8,686 nucleotides of DNA from an uncultured Bifidobacterium sp. (GCA_937874315.1 CALNAE010000252.1:1-8686), one strand, 5' to 3'; positions 1-7,543 are shown, numbered from the stretch's first letter. The notes: generated by a model not told the origin, from the sequence alone. Made by a program: numbers and translations.

Positions 1-935
1 GGATCTACAATATCCGGTGCGTGGGCAGCGGCAGATGTGGAGAAGAGACAGGGCTGGGTGAGCACGCCATATTCACCGATGGCGACCGGCACCCCACGCT
101 CCACATACGTAGTTCGCAGTCTTTCGAAATCCGCAGGCATCGCCGCCCCTTCAACTGCACTGCCCCAAGTCAATGACGGTTTGCACCATGGCGAATCATG
201 TTCGGCCACCGAAAACTCGGCAGGAGAATAATAGTGAACCGATAGAAGCAATCGATGGTCCACACTGTCTTGAGGAAGCACATACCCCGGAACGCAGGTT
301 TTCGTGGTGTCGGTGTTATACCCCGGAATCAGCAAAAACCTCGTGCCGTTCTGCCCTCCGGCGGCCCTGACCGTATCGACGAAGGTCTGGTTGATGCGTC
401 CGAGCAGCCCATAAGCATCGTCCATGGCGACATCATGGAAATCGAGCTCATTGGCGCCTTCAAGCACCAGACGTTCGTCGTAGTCCACGCAGCGCGCCCC
501 GATCTGTTCCCATAACCGTTGGTATCGATGCAGTACCATCTCCTCATGCTGCGAGATTGTGCGAATCCACGGCACGTCGCCTTCGCCGCCATCATGATGA
601 ACATTGAGGATCACCTTCAGCCCGACGGCGAGCGACGCTTCGACGGCATCCATAACCGATTGCATCCAGACAGGATCAACATCGCCATCAGGAGACATCC
701 ACTCTGCCCACGTGACCGGGATGCGAATGGTGCCGAATCCGGCATCAGCCACACGACGCGCCTGCCGCGCGGTGAATGGTTGGTTGCCCCATAGCCTTTG
801 CTGGTCTTCCGGGCGCCATGAGGCACCAGTTTCTCTGGCCTGAGTTGCCTCGTTATGAAGGCTGAATGCGTCGAAGGTGTTGCCAAGATTCCAGCCAAGC
901 CCCATACTTCTGACGAAGCGGCATGCGTCGTTCAT
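1..935 (-). CDS. GH5 endo-beta-glucanase-like enzyme, 3' end cut by window edge
   Basis: Retaining glycoside hydrolase of family 5, probably cutting a beta-1,4-glucan backbone internally. An uninterrupted frame of 311 codons runs off the left edge without a stop. Visible motifs are GWNLGNTFDA (residues 14-23), RIPVTW (71-76), NVHHD (111-115), ANE with probable acid/base Glu163, SVHYY (232-236), and IGEYG with probable nucleophile Glu288. The order and spacing fit a GH5 TIM barrel, which would be nearly complete here. There is no signal peptide or membrane segment, so it should act in the cytoplasm on imported oligosaccharides. ATG codons exist at 944, 941 and 935; 935 is preferred because AAGGA lies 8 bases upstream. 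The residue after the catalytic acid is Leu, where many GH5 proteins have Pro. Subfamily is undecided: GH5_4-like xyloglucanase or endoglucanase is favoured by context, but a beta-mannan or other beta-glucan enzyme is possible. It is the last gene seen in the run, 64 bases after the GH31 gene. Confidence 0.85.
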   Translation of the reverse strand, partial: MNDACRFVRSMGLGWNLGNTFDAFSLHNEATQARETGASWRPEDQQRLWGNQPFTARQARRVADAGFGTIRIPVTWAEWMSPDGDVDPVWMQSVMDAVEASLAVGLKVILNVHHDGGEGDVPWIRTISQHEEMVLHRYQRLWEQIGARCVDYDERLVLEGANELDFHDVAMDDAYGLLGRINQTFVDTVRAAGGQNGTRFLLIPGYNTDTTKTCVPGYVLPQDSVDHRLLLSVHYYSPAEFSVAEHDSPWCKPSLTWGSAVEGAAMPADFERLRTTYVERGVPVAIGEYGVLTQPCLFSTSAAAHAPDIVD

Positions 936-943
936 ATTCATCA

Positions 944-948
944 TCCTT
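944..948 (-). promoter_or_regulatory. Ribosome binding site deciding the GH5 start
   Basis: AAGGA on the minus strand. It directly abuts or overlaps the first ATG (944) and is 2 bases from the second (941), but is 8 bases from the third (935), which makes 935 the best-placed start. Confidence 0.6.
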
Positions 949-951
949 GTT

Positions 952-977
952 TGTTGTCCGTCGTCTGTTGTCCGACG
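952..977 (-). repeat. Tandem direct repeat in the GH5 leader
   Basis: On the plus strand, TGTTGTCCGTCG (952-963) and TGTTGTCCGACG (966-977) match at 11 of 12 positions with a 14-base period. On the coding strand these are A/C-rich units (CGGACAACA) lying just before the GH5 ribosome binding site. They fill most of the 64-base gap after the GH31 stop. Function is unknown; an unstructured translation-enhancing leader or a regulator half-site pair are the options. Confidence 0.6.
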
Positions 978-999
978 AAAACGAGTGGTCGACGGGCTC

Positions 1000-3045
1000 T
1001 CACCCCTGCAGCGGGTCGGCCCCCGGACGCACCAGAACCGGAAGCGTGTGGTAGTCGTATCGTTCGGTGTACCACCGTCCCGGCTCGTATTGCTTGCCGG
1101 TGAGCAAGTTGCGCCAGGCCTGTCCGGCCTGCGGACCGCCGGCATCGGGCACGTAGAACCGTGCGGTGCCGTCTTCGGAGAAGATCGGCGCCACCAGAAT
1201 GTCGTCGCCGAGCATGTACTGGGTATCGAGGTCTTCACAGGTCGGATCGTTCTGGAATTCCAACACCATGGCACGCATCATGGGCACGCCATGCTCATGC
1301 GTCTCCTGGGCCATACGCATCAGATACGGGCGCAGTTTGAACTTCAGCTCGGTGAATTCGCGCGACACCTCGACCGCCTCGTCGCCATAGAGCCACGGGA
1401 CCTTGTACTCCGTAGAGCCGTGGTAGCGCGAATGCGAGGACAACAGCCCGAACTGCGTCCAACGCTTGTAGAGATCGGCGGATGGCTTGTCCTCAAAACC
1501 GGCGATGTCATGGCTCCAATATCCGAACCCCGACATGCCGAACGACAAGCCGGCACGCAGCGATTCGGCCATGGACGGATAGTTGGACGAGCAGTCGCCT
1601 CCCCAATGCACGGGGAACTGCTGGCCTCCCACCGTGGCCGAACGGGCGAAAACGATGGCCTGATCCGCGCCGCGCTTCTTGGCGACGGTCTCGTAGACGG
1701 CCTTGTTATACAGATACGTGTAGTAGTTGTGCATCAGCTCCGGATCGGAGCCGTCATAATATTGCACTCCCTGCACCGGTATACGCTCGCCGAAATCAGT
1801 TTTGAAGCAGTCCACGCCCTGATCCATCAGGTGTTCGAGCTTGCCTTGATACCATGCGTTCGCCTCGGGGTTGGTGAAGTCGACGATCGCCATGCCGGCC
1901 TGCCATTTATCCCACTGCCAAACCGAGCCGTCGGTGCGCCTGATGAAATACCCGTTGCGGGCCCCTTCTTCAAACAGCGGCGACTTCTGCGCGATATACG
2001 GGTTGATCCACACGCACACCTTCACGCCGCGATCATGGATCCGTGAAAGCATTCCCTCGGGGTCGGGGAATTTATCCTCATCCCACGTGAAGTTGCACCA
2101 TTCGAGGTCCTTCATCCAACGGCAGTCGAAGTGGAACACCGAGAGCGGAATATGCCGCTGGGCCATGCCGTCGATGAACCCCATCACGGTCTTTTCGTCA
2201 TAATCGGTGGTAAACGATGTAGACAGCCACAGGCCATAGCTCCAGTCGGGCAGCAGCGGCGGTTTGCCAGTCAGATCGGTGTAGGTGTCGAGAATCGCCT
2301 TCATGCTTTCCCCGCCGATCACCGAATAGGTCATCTCCTCGCCCGGCGTCGAAAATTGAACGCGGGAAACCTTCTCGGAACCGATTTCGAAGCTCACTTT
2401 GCCCGGCGTCTCGACGAACAGCCCATAATTGCGGTTGCTGATGTAGAACGGCACGTTCTTATACGCCTGCTCGGTGCCGGTGCCGCCGTCCTCGTTCCAG
2501 ATTTCGACGCTCTGGCCATTTTTGATGAAGTTGGTGAAGCGTTCGCCGAGCCCGTATATCTTCTCCCCGACCGCGAGATCCAGCTGCTCCGAGACGTGCA
2601 GCACGCCTCGGTCGTCGCCGACCAGCGCCTTTGCCCGCGGTCCGGAATGCGCGATCTCCTTACCGTCGTAGCAATATCGGAAATCGATGACGTCTCCCTT
2701 CGCGATTCGCAAGGTCAGCCGCCCAGACGTATACGTCCATGCCTCGTCGTCTTCGACGATGGAGACATGGGCCGGCGCGGTGTGTAGCGCGAATGCAGGG
2801 CAGTGCTCGCGGCTCGTCCTGAAATTGATCATCCGCACGGTGATGACATCCGGGCGTGGGCTGCTGACCTCGGTGGTGAGCAACCCCCCGTCGAGCGTCT
2901 GCCCCGGGTGGTGGATCGGAGTCCCGAACGGGCTATACAGCGTCAGTACGCCGTCGTCACGAGCGATGTCGGCACTGTAGATGTTCGCGGCGTATTTGAC
3001 GTCGAACCCGTCTTTGATCATCCATCCGCCATTGAGAAATTTCAT
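1000..3045 (-). CDS. GH31 alpha-xylosidase, YicI type, lacking the C-terminal distal domain
   Basis: Retaining alpha-glycosidase that removes non-reducing alpha-1,6-xylose from xyloglucan oligosaccharides. The 681-residue protein opens with MKFLNGGW, like the start of E. coli YicI. It shows KTDFGE with nucleophile Asp417, WGGD with acid/base Asp484, and SHDIAGFE. Recalled YicI active-site residues line up with a constant +1 offset: Phe278, Cys308, Trp346, Lys415, Asp417 and Asp484 match YicI Phe277, Cys307, Trp345, Lys414, Asp416 and Asp482 (the last at +2). The YicI Phe308 position is Arg309 here. YicI has 772 residues, so about 90 are missing at the C-terminus: the protein stops soon after the LVRPG motif. 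The 64 bases that follow cannot hold the missing part. No signal peptide is seen. The start at 3045 is preferred over ATG 3051 because AAGGAG lies 8 bases before 3045 but only 2 before 3051. A different GH31 specificity such as alpha-glucosidase is less likely. Confidence 0.93.
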   Translation of the reverse strand: MKFLNGGWMIKDGFDVKYAANIYSADIARDDGVLTLYSPFGTPIHHPGQTLDGGLLTTEVSSPRPDVITVRMINFRTSREHCPAFALHTAPAHVSIVEDDEAWTYTSGRLTLRIAKGDVIDFRYCYDGKEIAHSGPRAKALVGDDRGVLHVSEQLDLAVGEKIYGLGERFTNFIKNGQSVEIWNEDGGTGTEQAYKNVPFYISNRNYGLFVETPGKVSFEIGSEKVSRVQFSTPGEEMTYSVIGGESMKAILDTYTDLTGKPPLLPDWSYGLWLSTSFTTDYDEKTVMGFIDGMAQRHIPLSVFHFDCRWMKDLEWCNFTWDEDKFPDPEGMLSRIHDRGVKVCVWINPYIAQKSPLFEEGARNGYFIRRTDGSVWQWDKWQAGMAIVDFTNPEANAWYQGKLEHLMDQGVDCFKTDFGERIPVQGVQYYDGSDPELMHNYYTYLYNKAVYETVAKKRGADQAIVFARSATVGGQQFPVHWGGDCSSNYPSMAESLRAGLSFGMSGFGYWSHDIAGFEDKPSADLYKRWTQFGLLSSHSRYHGSTEYKVPWLYGDEAVEVSREFTELKFKLRPYLMRMAQETHEHGVPMMRAMVLEFQNDPTCEDLDTQYMLGDDILVAPIFSEDGTARFYVPDAGGPQAGQAWRNLLTGKQYEPGRWYTERYDYHTLPVLVRPGADPLQG

Positions 3046-3053
3046 GGTCATGT

Positions 3054-3059
3054 CTCCTT
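3054..3059 (-). promoter_or_regulatory. Ribosome binding site deciding the GH31 start
   Basis: AAGGAG on the minus strand. It sits 2 bases from the ATG at 3051, which is too close, and 8 bases from the ATG at 3045, which also begins the MK start shared with YicI. Confidence 0.65.
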
Positions 3060-3066
3060 ATATGTC

Positions 3067-3095
3067 TTGTGCTCTGTATGTATGTTGTGCTCTGT
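3067..3095 (-). repeat. Tandem direct repeat in the GH31 leader
   Basis: The 11-mer TTGTGCTCTGT occurs perfectly at 3067-3077 and 3085-3095 on the plus strand, an 18-base period. The coding-strand unit is ACAGAGCACAA. The repeats occupy most of the 60-base gap between the GH3 stop and the GH31 start and end shortly before the ribosome binding site. A further 7-mer, GTTGCGA, occurs at 3094-3100 and again at 3114-3120 inside the end of the GH3 gene. Function is unknown. Confidence 0.65.
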
Positions 3096-3105
3096 TGCGA
3101 TATGC

Positions 3106-5283
3106 CTAAATCCGTTGCGACACAGACATGTTCGCCGGTCCGGTGAGGCGAATATCCTGCACGGATTCGCCTACGGCAACGGACACGCGACTGGCATGTT
3201 CCACGCGACCGGTCGCATTCGAGTAGTACCGCGTCGTGTCGGCGACAGGAACGTCGAGGATTACCGTCCTGCGCTCCCCCGGCTCGAGCCGCACCTTGTC
3301 GTAGCCCTTGAGCTCGGCAACCGGCCTGTCTTCGCCCGTACCTTCAAGACGAGCATACAGCTGTGGAACCGCGCTGCCCGTCCTCGCTCCGGTGTTCTCG
3401 ACATCACAGCGGACACGCAGCATGTCGCCGTCGACGGCGACATGCAGATCCGTATACCGGAAACTGGTGTATGTCAGTCCATGCCCGAAGCAGAAGCGGA
3501 CCGGCACCTGCTTGGTTTCGTAGTATCGATACCCAACGTAGATGTCCTCGTCGTAGCGCACCTGTCCGGGCTGTCCGAAGGTTCCCAGAACGTGCGCGGG
3601 GCTGTCCTCCAGATGCAGGGGGAAGCTTTCGGGCAGATGCCCGCTGGGGTTCACGGTGCCCAACAGCACCTCGGCGAGCGCCGTGCCGGTTTCGCAGCCC
3701 CCATACCAGCTCCAGACGATGCTCTTCGCCCGGTCCGCCCACGGCATCTGCACGGGGGAACCGGCCACCATGACGACGACGGTGTTCGGATTCACATCGA
3801 GCAGCGCCTCGATGAGTTCGTCCTGACCATACGGCAGACGCATATCGGCACGGTCACGTCCCTCGAGGTCATGATCGTGGTCCAGCCCGCCGATGAAGAT
3901 CACGTGTTCGTATTCGCCAGCCAGTCGCACGGCCTGCTCACGCAGCTCGCCGCGGCGCGTGTCGTCGGTTCGAGCGGCTTCGGCGGTCGTGTCGTGCAGG
4001 CTTTCCTCCTGCCAACGGTCCGTCTGCCCTGCGCTATCGGGAATTTCATATCCGGGAATATACCGAACCTCGGTGTTGCCGCCCAGCTGGCCGCATAGAC
4101 CCAGAAGCGGCGTCACCTCGTACAACGCCTTGATCTCGGCGCTGCCTCCGCCGTTGGAATGCACACGATCGGCGTTCGCGCCGATCACCAGCACCCTGTC
4201 AAGGGTTGAGGGGTCGAGTGGCAGCACAGATTCTTCGTTCTTCAGCAGCACCACCGATTCCTCGGCGACGGCGAGCGCCGCATCGCGATGGGCTCTGCCT
4301 CCGTAACCGCCGGCATTGCGCGTAACCGTGGCGGTGCGTGCGCCCATGGCATCATCGCGCCCCGCGTCGTCGAGCATATGCAACGCATCCATCACCGCGA
4401 GGATGTGCGACACCTTGACGTCGATGTGCCGCTCGTCGATTTCCCCGCGGCGGATGGCCTCCTTGAGCGGATTGGCGAATTTGTACTCGTCGAAACTCGA
4501 GGTGACCGACATTTCGATGTCGAGGCCGCTTTCGGCGCTTTCCTTCGTACGAAAGACGCCGCCCCAATCGGAGACCGCGATGCCTTGGAACTGCCATGCC
4601 GTGCGCAGCACCGAACCGAGAAAGGTCGGGCTTTCGCAGCATCGCTCCCCGTTCACGAGGTTATACGCGCCCATGATACCGAGCGTGCCGGCCCGTTTGA
4701 CCGCGGCTTCGAATGCCGGCAGGTACAGTTCATGCAGCGCCCGTTCGCCGATATGCTCGTCGACCTGCAGCCGATCGGTTTCCTGACTGTTCGCGACGAA
4801 GTGCTTGACGCACGCGGCGACGTCGAATTCCTGGATTCCCCGGATCAACGGTACGCATTGGCCTGCGGTAAGACAAGGATCTTCGCTCATGTATTCGAAG
4901 TTCCGGCCGCATAACGGACTGCGTTTGATGTTCACGCTCGGCCCGAGGATCATGTCCTTCCCACGTCCACGCGCTTCCTCACCCAGCACCTGACCCGTGC
5001 TGTGGGCCAGACCACGGTTCCATGTCGAGGCCACGGCGCTTCCGCAGGGCAGATAGGTGATGCGATCGCGCGAACCATAGATGCCGCTCCACGCATCGTC
5101 GGCGAATTCCCTGCGCACGCCCATGGGGCCGTCGCTCATCATGAACGCCGGAATGCCTAGCCTGGGGACCCCCGCAGTGCGGAAGAGCCCGGCACCGTGG
5201 ATCATGCCGATTTTCTCGTCAAGCGTCAGCTGTGAGAGCAGCGACGTCGCCTTAGTCAGATTCTCAGTGGTGATTGTCGTCAT
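3106..5283 (-). CDS. GH3 beta-glucosidase
   Basis: Retaining beta-glycosidase that would release glucose from the non-reducing end of backbone fragments once xylose is removed. The 725-residue protein has the two-domain GH3 core. SDGPMGVR (50-57), KHFVANSQE (160-168) and VSDWGG with nucleophile Asp239 lie in the TIM barrel. AEESVVLLKNE (340-350) opens the alpha/beta sandwich. EGRDR contains the probable acid/base Glu474. GYRYYET, FGHGLTYTSF and a C-terminal fibronectin-III-like region (about 610-710) complete it. No PA14 insertion is apparent from the length. No signal peptide is present, so the enzyme is cytoplasmic. The ATG at 5283 has only a weak GGAA site 7 bases upstream. The gene is 75 bases after the fucosidase and 60 bases before GH31, consistent with one operon. 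Exact substrate (glucoside or xyloside) cannot be read from sequence alone; glucoside fits the locus best. Confidence 0.93.
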   Translation of the reverse strand: MTTITTENLTKATSLLSQLTLDEKIGMIHGAGLFRTAGVPRLGIPAFMMSDGPMGVRREFADDAWSGIYGSRDRITYLPCGSAVASTWNRGLAHSTGQVLGEEARGRGKDMILGPSVNIKRSPLCGRNFEYMSEDPCLTAGQCVPLIRGIQEFDVAACVKHFVANSQETDRLQVDEHIGERALHELYLPAFEAAVKRAGTLGIMGAYNLVNGERCCESPTFLGSVLRTAWQFQGIAVSDWGGVFRTKESAESGLDIEMSVTSSFDEYKFANPLKEAIRRGEIDERHIDVKVSHILAVMDALHMLDDAGRDDAMGARTATVTRNAGGYGGRAHRDAALAVAEESVVLLKNEESVLPLDPSTLDRVLVIGANADRVHSNGGGSAEIKALYEVTPLLGLCGQLGGNTEVRYIPGYEIPDSAGQTDRWQEESLHDTTAEAARTDDTRRGELREQAVRLAGEYEHVIFIGGLDHDHDLEGRDRADMRLPYGQDELIEALLDVNPNTVVVMVAGSPVQMPWADRAKSIVWSWYGGCETGTALAEVLLGTVNPSGHLPESFPLHLEDSPAHVLGTFGQPGQVRYDEDIYVGYRYYETKQVPVRFCFGHGLTYTSFRYTDLHVAVDGDMLRVRCDVENTGARTGSAVPQLYARLEGTGEDRPVAELKGYDKVRLEPGERRTVILDVPVADTTRYYSNATGRVEHASRVSVAVGESVQDIRLTGPANMSVSQRI

Positions 5284-5309
5284 TGATATGTTCCATTTCT
5301 CATCGTCGT

Positions 5310-5338
5310 GGATAAGCGGATACGAAAGACCGCCTTTC
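5310..5338 (-). repeat. Small direct repeat and hairpin in the GH29-GH3 gap
   Basis: In the 75-base gap, GGATA is repeated at 5310-5314 and 5318-5322 (plus strand). A 5-bp inverted repeat GAAAG/CTTTC (5324-5328 and 5334-5338) has a 5-base loop. The hairpin is weak and not followed by a T-run on the coding strand, so it is not called as a terminator. Confidence 0.35.
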
Positions 5339-5358
5339 CTCTCATGCCGTTTGCGCCC

Positions 5359-6828
5359 TTACGCGACACGAATCCTAAAGCCGATAGGGGTCCCGGCTAA
5401 GCGCGTATCCCGTTCGGCGCAGCTCACCTCGAGACCGTCATTCGTTCTGGTACAGGGGACTGGACCGTGCCCCAATTGCTCTACCTCACGGATCACCCCG
5501 TGGAAAGGCGCACGTTGTCCGTCGTGATATGCCGCGAAACTGGAGATGGTGACCTTCGACACGCCTTCTGGGTTGAGGCAGAAAGCGAATAAATCGCCGT
5601 TGTTGGTGGTGAACCGGAAATCGCGAGCACTCCAGGAAACGGCCTGTTGATCGGCGAAAGCCCCCGAAGGCATGCTGGTGGGACCTTCTTGGGACAGTTT
5701 CCACGGGCGGCTGCCGTATATGCCCGCTCCGTTGTCTTCCAGCCATCGCCCGATGCCGGTGAGCAGTTCACGATCGTGTGACGCTATAGAGCCGTCGGCC
5801 CGTGGCCCGACGTTGAGCAGCAGATTGCCGTTCTTACTTACCGCATCAAGCAGGGAGACGATCAGCTCGGAAAGGCTTTTGTATTCCAGACTGTCGGTGT
5901 AGCACCAGGAATTCCTTGCGATCGCCGTATCTGTCTGCCAGACGAATGGCTGCGCCTGCGCGAAACCGCCGCGTTCGACATCCGCCAGGCCGCTGCCCCA
6001 GGCCATGCCCTCGTCCTTGTAGCAAATGGACACCTGCCGCCCCCACTGGGCCGCCCGGTTGTAGTAATACGCGGCGAACTTCCTCACATACGGCTTGAAC
6101 GCCTCGTGCTGAATCCACCAATCGAAGTACAGCAACTCCGGCTGATATCTGTCGATGAGTTCACATACACGCAACAGCCAATCCTCACGATATTCCGTCG
6201 TGGGCCTCGGCACACTGAATAGGTCCTGATTATCGGGCTCGGCCTGCGCCGGCCAATAGAAATCCCCGCGTCGCAACGGCTCGTGGATATCCGAATCGAA
6301 ATCGCGCCCGTGCCCCATGAACCACCAGTGTTCCGCCCTATGGTTGGACGTGGCGAAATGCAAACCGTGCTCGAGCGTCGCGGCACGCAACTCTCCGATA
6401 ATGTCACGATGCGGCCCCATCTCCACGCTGTTCCAATGCGACAGTTCACTGTGGTACATCTGGAATCCGTCGTGATGCTCGCTGACGGGGAAGTAATATC
6501 GGGCACCCGCCTGGCGGAACAGATCCAGCCACGCATCGGCGTCGAAGCGCTCGGCGGTAAACATCGCGATGAAGTCCTTGTATCCAAAGTCCTTCTGCGG
6601 GCCGTAGGTCTTAATATGATGCTCGAACTCGGGAGACCCCTTGATGTACATATTGCGTGAATACCATTCGTTGCGGTATTCCGGCACCGTATATAACCCC
6701 CAATGGGTGAATATGCCGAATTTGGCATCGGTGAACCAATCCGGCACCACATTGCGGCTCAGTGACTCCCATGTGTCGTCATACGGTCCGGCCGCGATAA
6801 CCGCGTTGACGGTTTCAAGATCAATCAT
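5359..6828 (-). CDS. GH29 alpha-L-fucosidase
   Basis: Retaining exo-fucosidase that removes terminal L-fucose, here presumably from fucosylated xyloglucan side chains. The 489-residue protein shows the family pattern: DWFTDAKFGIFTHWG (30-44), NEWYSRNMY (53-61), SEHHDGF (116-122), LYFDWW with probable nucleophile Asp236, DVERGG (283-288, Glu285 being a candidate acid/base), and SKNGNLLLNVGPRADGSI (331-348). The C-terminal 110 residues form the expected beta-sandwich. No signal peptide, CBM or membrane segment is seen, so it is cytoplasmic. Its ATG lies inside the end of the esterase gene, giving an 8-base overlap. GGGAG is 7 bases upstream, within the esterase coding sequence, so translational coupling is likely. 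The linkage cleaved (1,2 versus 1,3/1,4) cannot be settled from the sequence; 1,2 is expected if xyloglucan is the substrate. Confidence 0.93.
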   Translation of the reverse strand: MIDLETVNAVIAAGPYDDTWESLSRNVVPDWFTDAKFGIFTHWGLYTVPEYRNEWYSRNMYIKGSPEFEHHIKTYGPQKDFGYKDFIAMFTAERFDADAWLDLFRQAGARYYFPVSEHHDGFQMYHSELSHWNSVEMGPHRDIIGELRAATLEHGLHFATSNHRAEHWWFMGHGRDFDSDIHEPLRRGDFYWPAQAEPDNQDLFSVPRPTTEYREDWLLRVCELIDRYQPELLYFDWWIQHEAFKPYVRKFAAYYYNRAAQWGRQVSICYKDEGMAWGSGLADVERGGFAQAQPFVWQTDTAIARNSWCYTDSLEYKSLSELIVSLLDAVSKNGNLLLNVGPRADGSIASHDRELLTGIGRWLEDNGAGIYGSRPWKLSQEGPTSMPSGAFADQQAVSWSARDFRFTTNNGDLFAFCLNPEGVSKVTISSFAAYHDGQRAPFHGVIREVEQLGHGPVPCTRTNDGLEVSCAERDTRLAGTPIGFRIRVA

Positions 6829-7495
6829 CGAAAGACTCCCTATTCCAATCGAATCCCACGGCTTTCAGCCACGATCTTGCGATGACCATCGCGCCGCGCT
6901 CGTTGGGATGAACGCGATCGGGGCTGACAATACACGAGTGTTGGCGCGTCATCAGCAGGTCGACATCGGCTTGCGCATTCACGAAAATTGCATGATGCCT
7001 GTCTGCTATGCGCCGAGACGCAGCGGCGAACGTTTCAAGCATCGCCCTCATCGGTTCGTCATGATTTGGCTCGAACATCAACGGGCTGATCACGACGATA
7101 TGCTCTAAGGCAGGGTCTTTGCGGCTTGCCTGCGTGAGAAGATCGTCATATGTCCGTTCGTACATGGCCACGTCATGGACGGGAGCCTGCCGTAGAGTCC
7201 CATCAAAATGGCGCCAGACATCGTTCACCCCGATCATGATCGATATGCAGTGTGGTTGAAAATCAAGCACATCCTGTTGCCACCGATCTGCCATCCGCAC
7301 GATGTCATCGCCGCTGTCTCCGGAATTGATCGTCATGATCGATTTATCCGGGTATGTAGCGGTAAGGAGATTATGGATATGGTTGACGTACCCCAAACCA
7401 AAACCCCAGCCTCCAGGTAATGCCGTACGGTCTCGCCCCGCATCAGTCACCGAGTCTCCGACGAACACGACCCGGGAGCCTTCGTGCAATATCAT
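6821..7495 (-). CDS. SGNH/GDSL-family esterase, probable carbohydrate O-acetylesterase
   Basis: Small cytoplasmic serine esterase of the SGNH fold, 224 residues. The four signature blocks are visible: VGDSVTD with nucleophile Ser15, NSGDSG with the block II glycine (about Gly62), GVND with Asn91, and SPDRVHP with Asp193 and His196. Length and motif order fit the lipase-GDSL_2 type, which includes acetylxylan and rhamnogalacturonan acetylesterases. No signal peptide is present. AAGGAAGG 7 bases upstream supports the ATG at 7495; another ATG at 7499 is out of frame. The gene overlaps the start of the fucosidase gene by 8 bases, so the two products are likely made together. From this context I infer removal of acetyl groups from imported plant oligosaccharides before or alongside fucose removal. 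Acetyl specificity is inferred, and other short acyl esters are possible. Confidence 0.88.
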   Translation of the reverse strand: MILHEGSRVVFVGDSVTDAGRDRTALPGGWGFGLGYVNHIHNLLTATYPDKSIMTINSGDSGDDIVRMADRWQQDVLDFQPHCISIMIGVNDVWRHFDGTLRQAPVHDVAMYERTYDDLLTQASRKDPALEHIVVISPLMFEPNHDEPMRAMLETFAAASRRIADRHHAIFVNAQADVDLLMTRQHSCIVSPDRVHPNERGAMVIARSWLKAVGFDWNRESFDD

Positions 7496-7502
7496 GCATA
7501 CA

Positions 7503-7522
7503 CCTTCCTTGCGCGCAATTGC
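7503..7522 (-). promoter_or_regulatory. Esterase ribosome binding site with overlapping short palindromes
   Basis: AAGGAAGG (7503-7510, minus strand) precedes the esterase ATG by 7 bases. It overlaps the perfect palindrome TTGCGCGCAA (7509-7518), which in turn overlaps GCAATTGC (7515-7522). The palindromes could be an operator or chance; no known bifidobacterial LacI-type consensus is recognised. Confidence 0.35.
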
Positions 7523-7543
7523 CGATCACACACCTATGTATGG

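Noticed and set aside
329..898. Two short minus-strand open frames (329-604, 617-898) that might suggest a broken gene
   Set aside because: A different frame is continuous from 935 to the left edge and carries all the GH5 motifs, so the gene is intact in the window and these are shadows.
877..2046. 389-codon open frame on the plus strand
   Set aside because: It lies opposite the GH31 gene, has no recognisable domain, and reads like the antisense of a GC-rich coding sequence.
2131..2787. 218-codon open frame on the plus strand
   Set aside because: Fully antisense to the GH31 gene, without motifs or a convincing ribosome binding site.
2803..4098. 431-codon open frame on the plus strand
   Set aside because: Antisense to the GH31 start and GH3 C-terminal region. 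The composition is typical of shadow frames and there is no family signal.
5324..5338. Possible terminator between the GH29 and GH3 genes
   Set aside because: The stem is only 5 bp, no T-run follows on the coding strand, and the neighbouring genes appear to form one operon.
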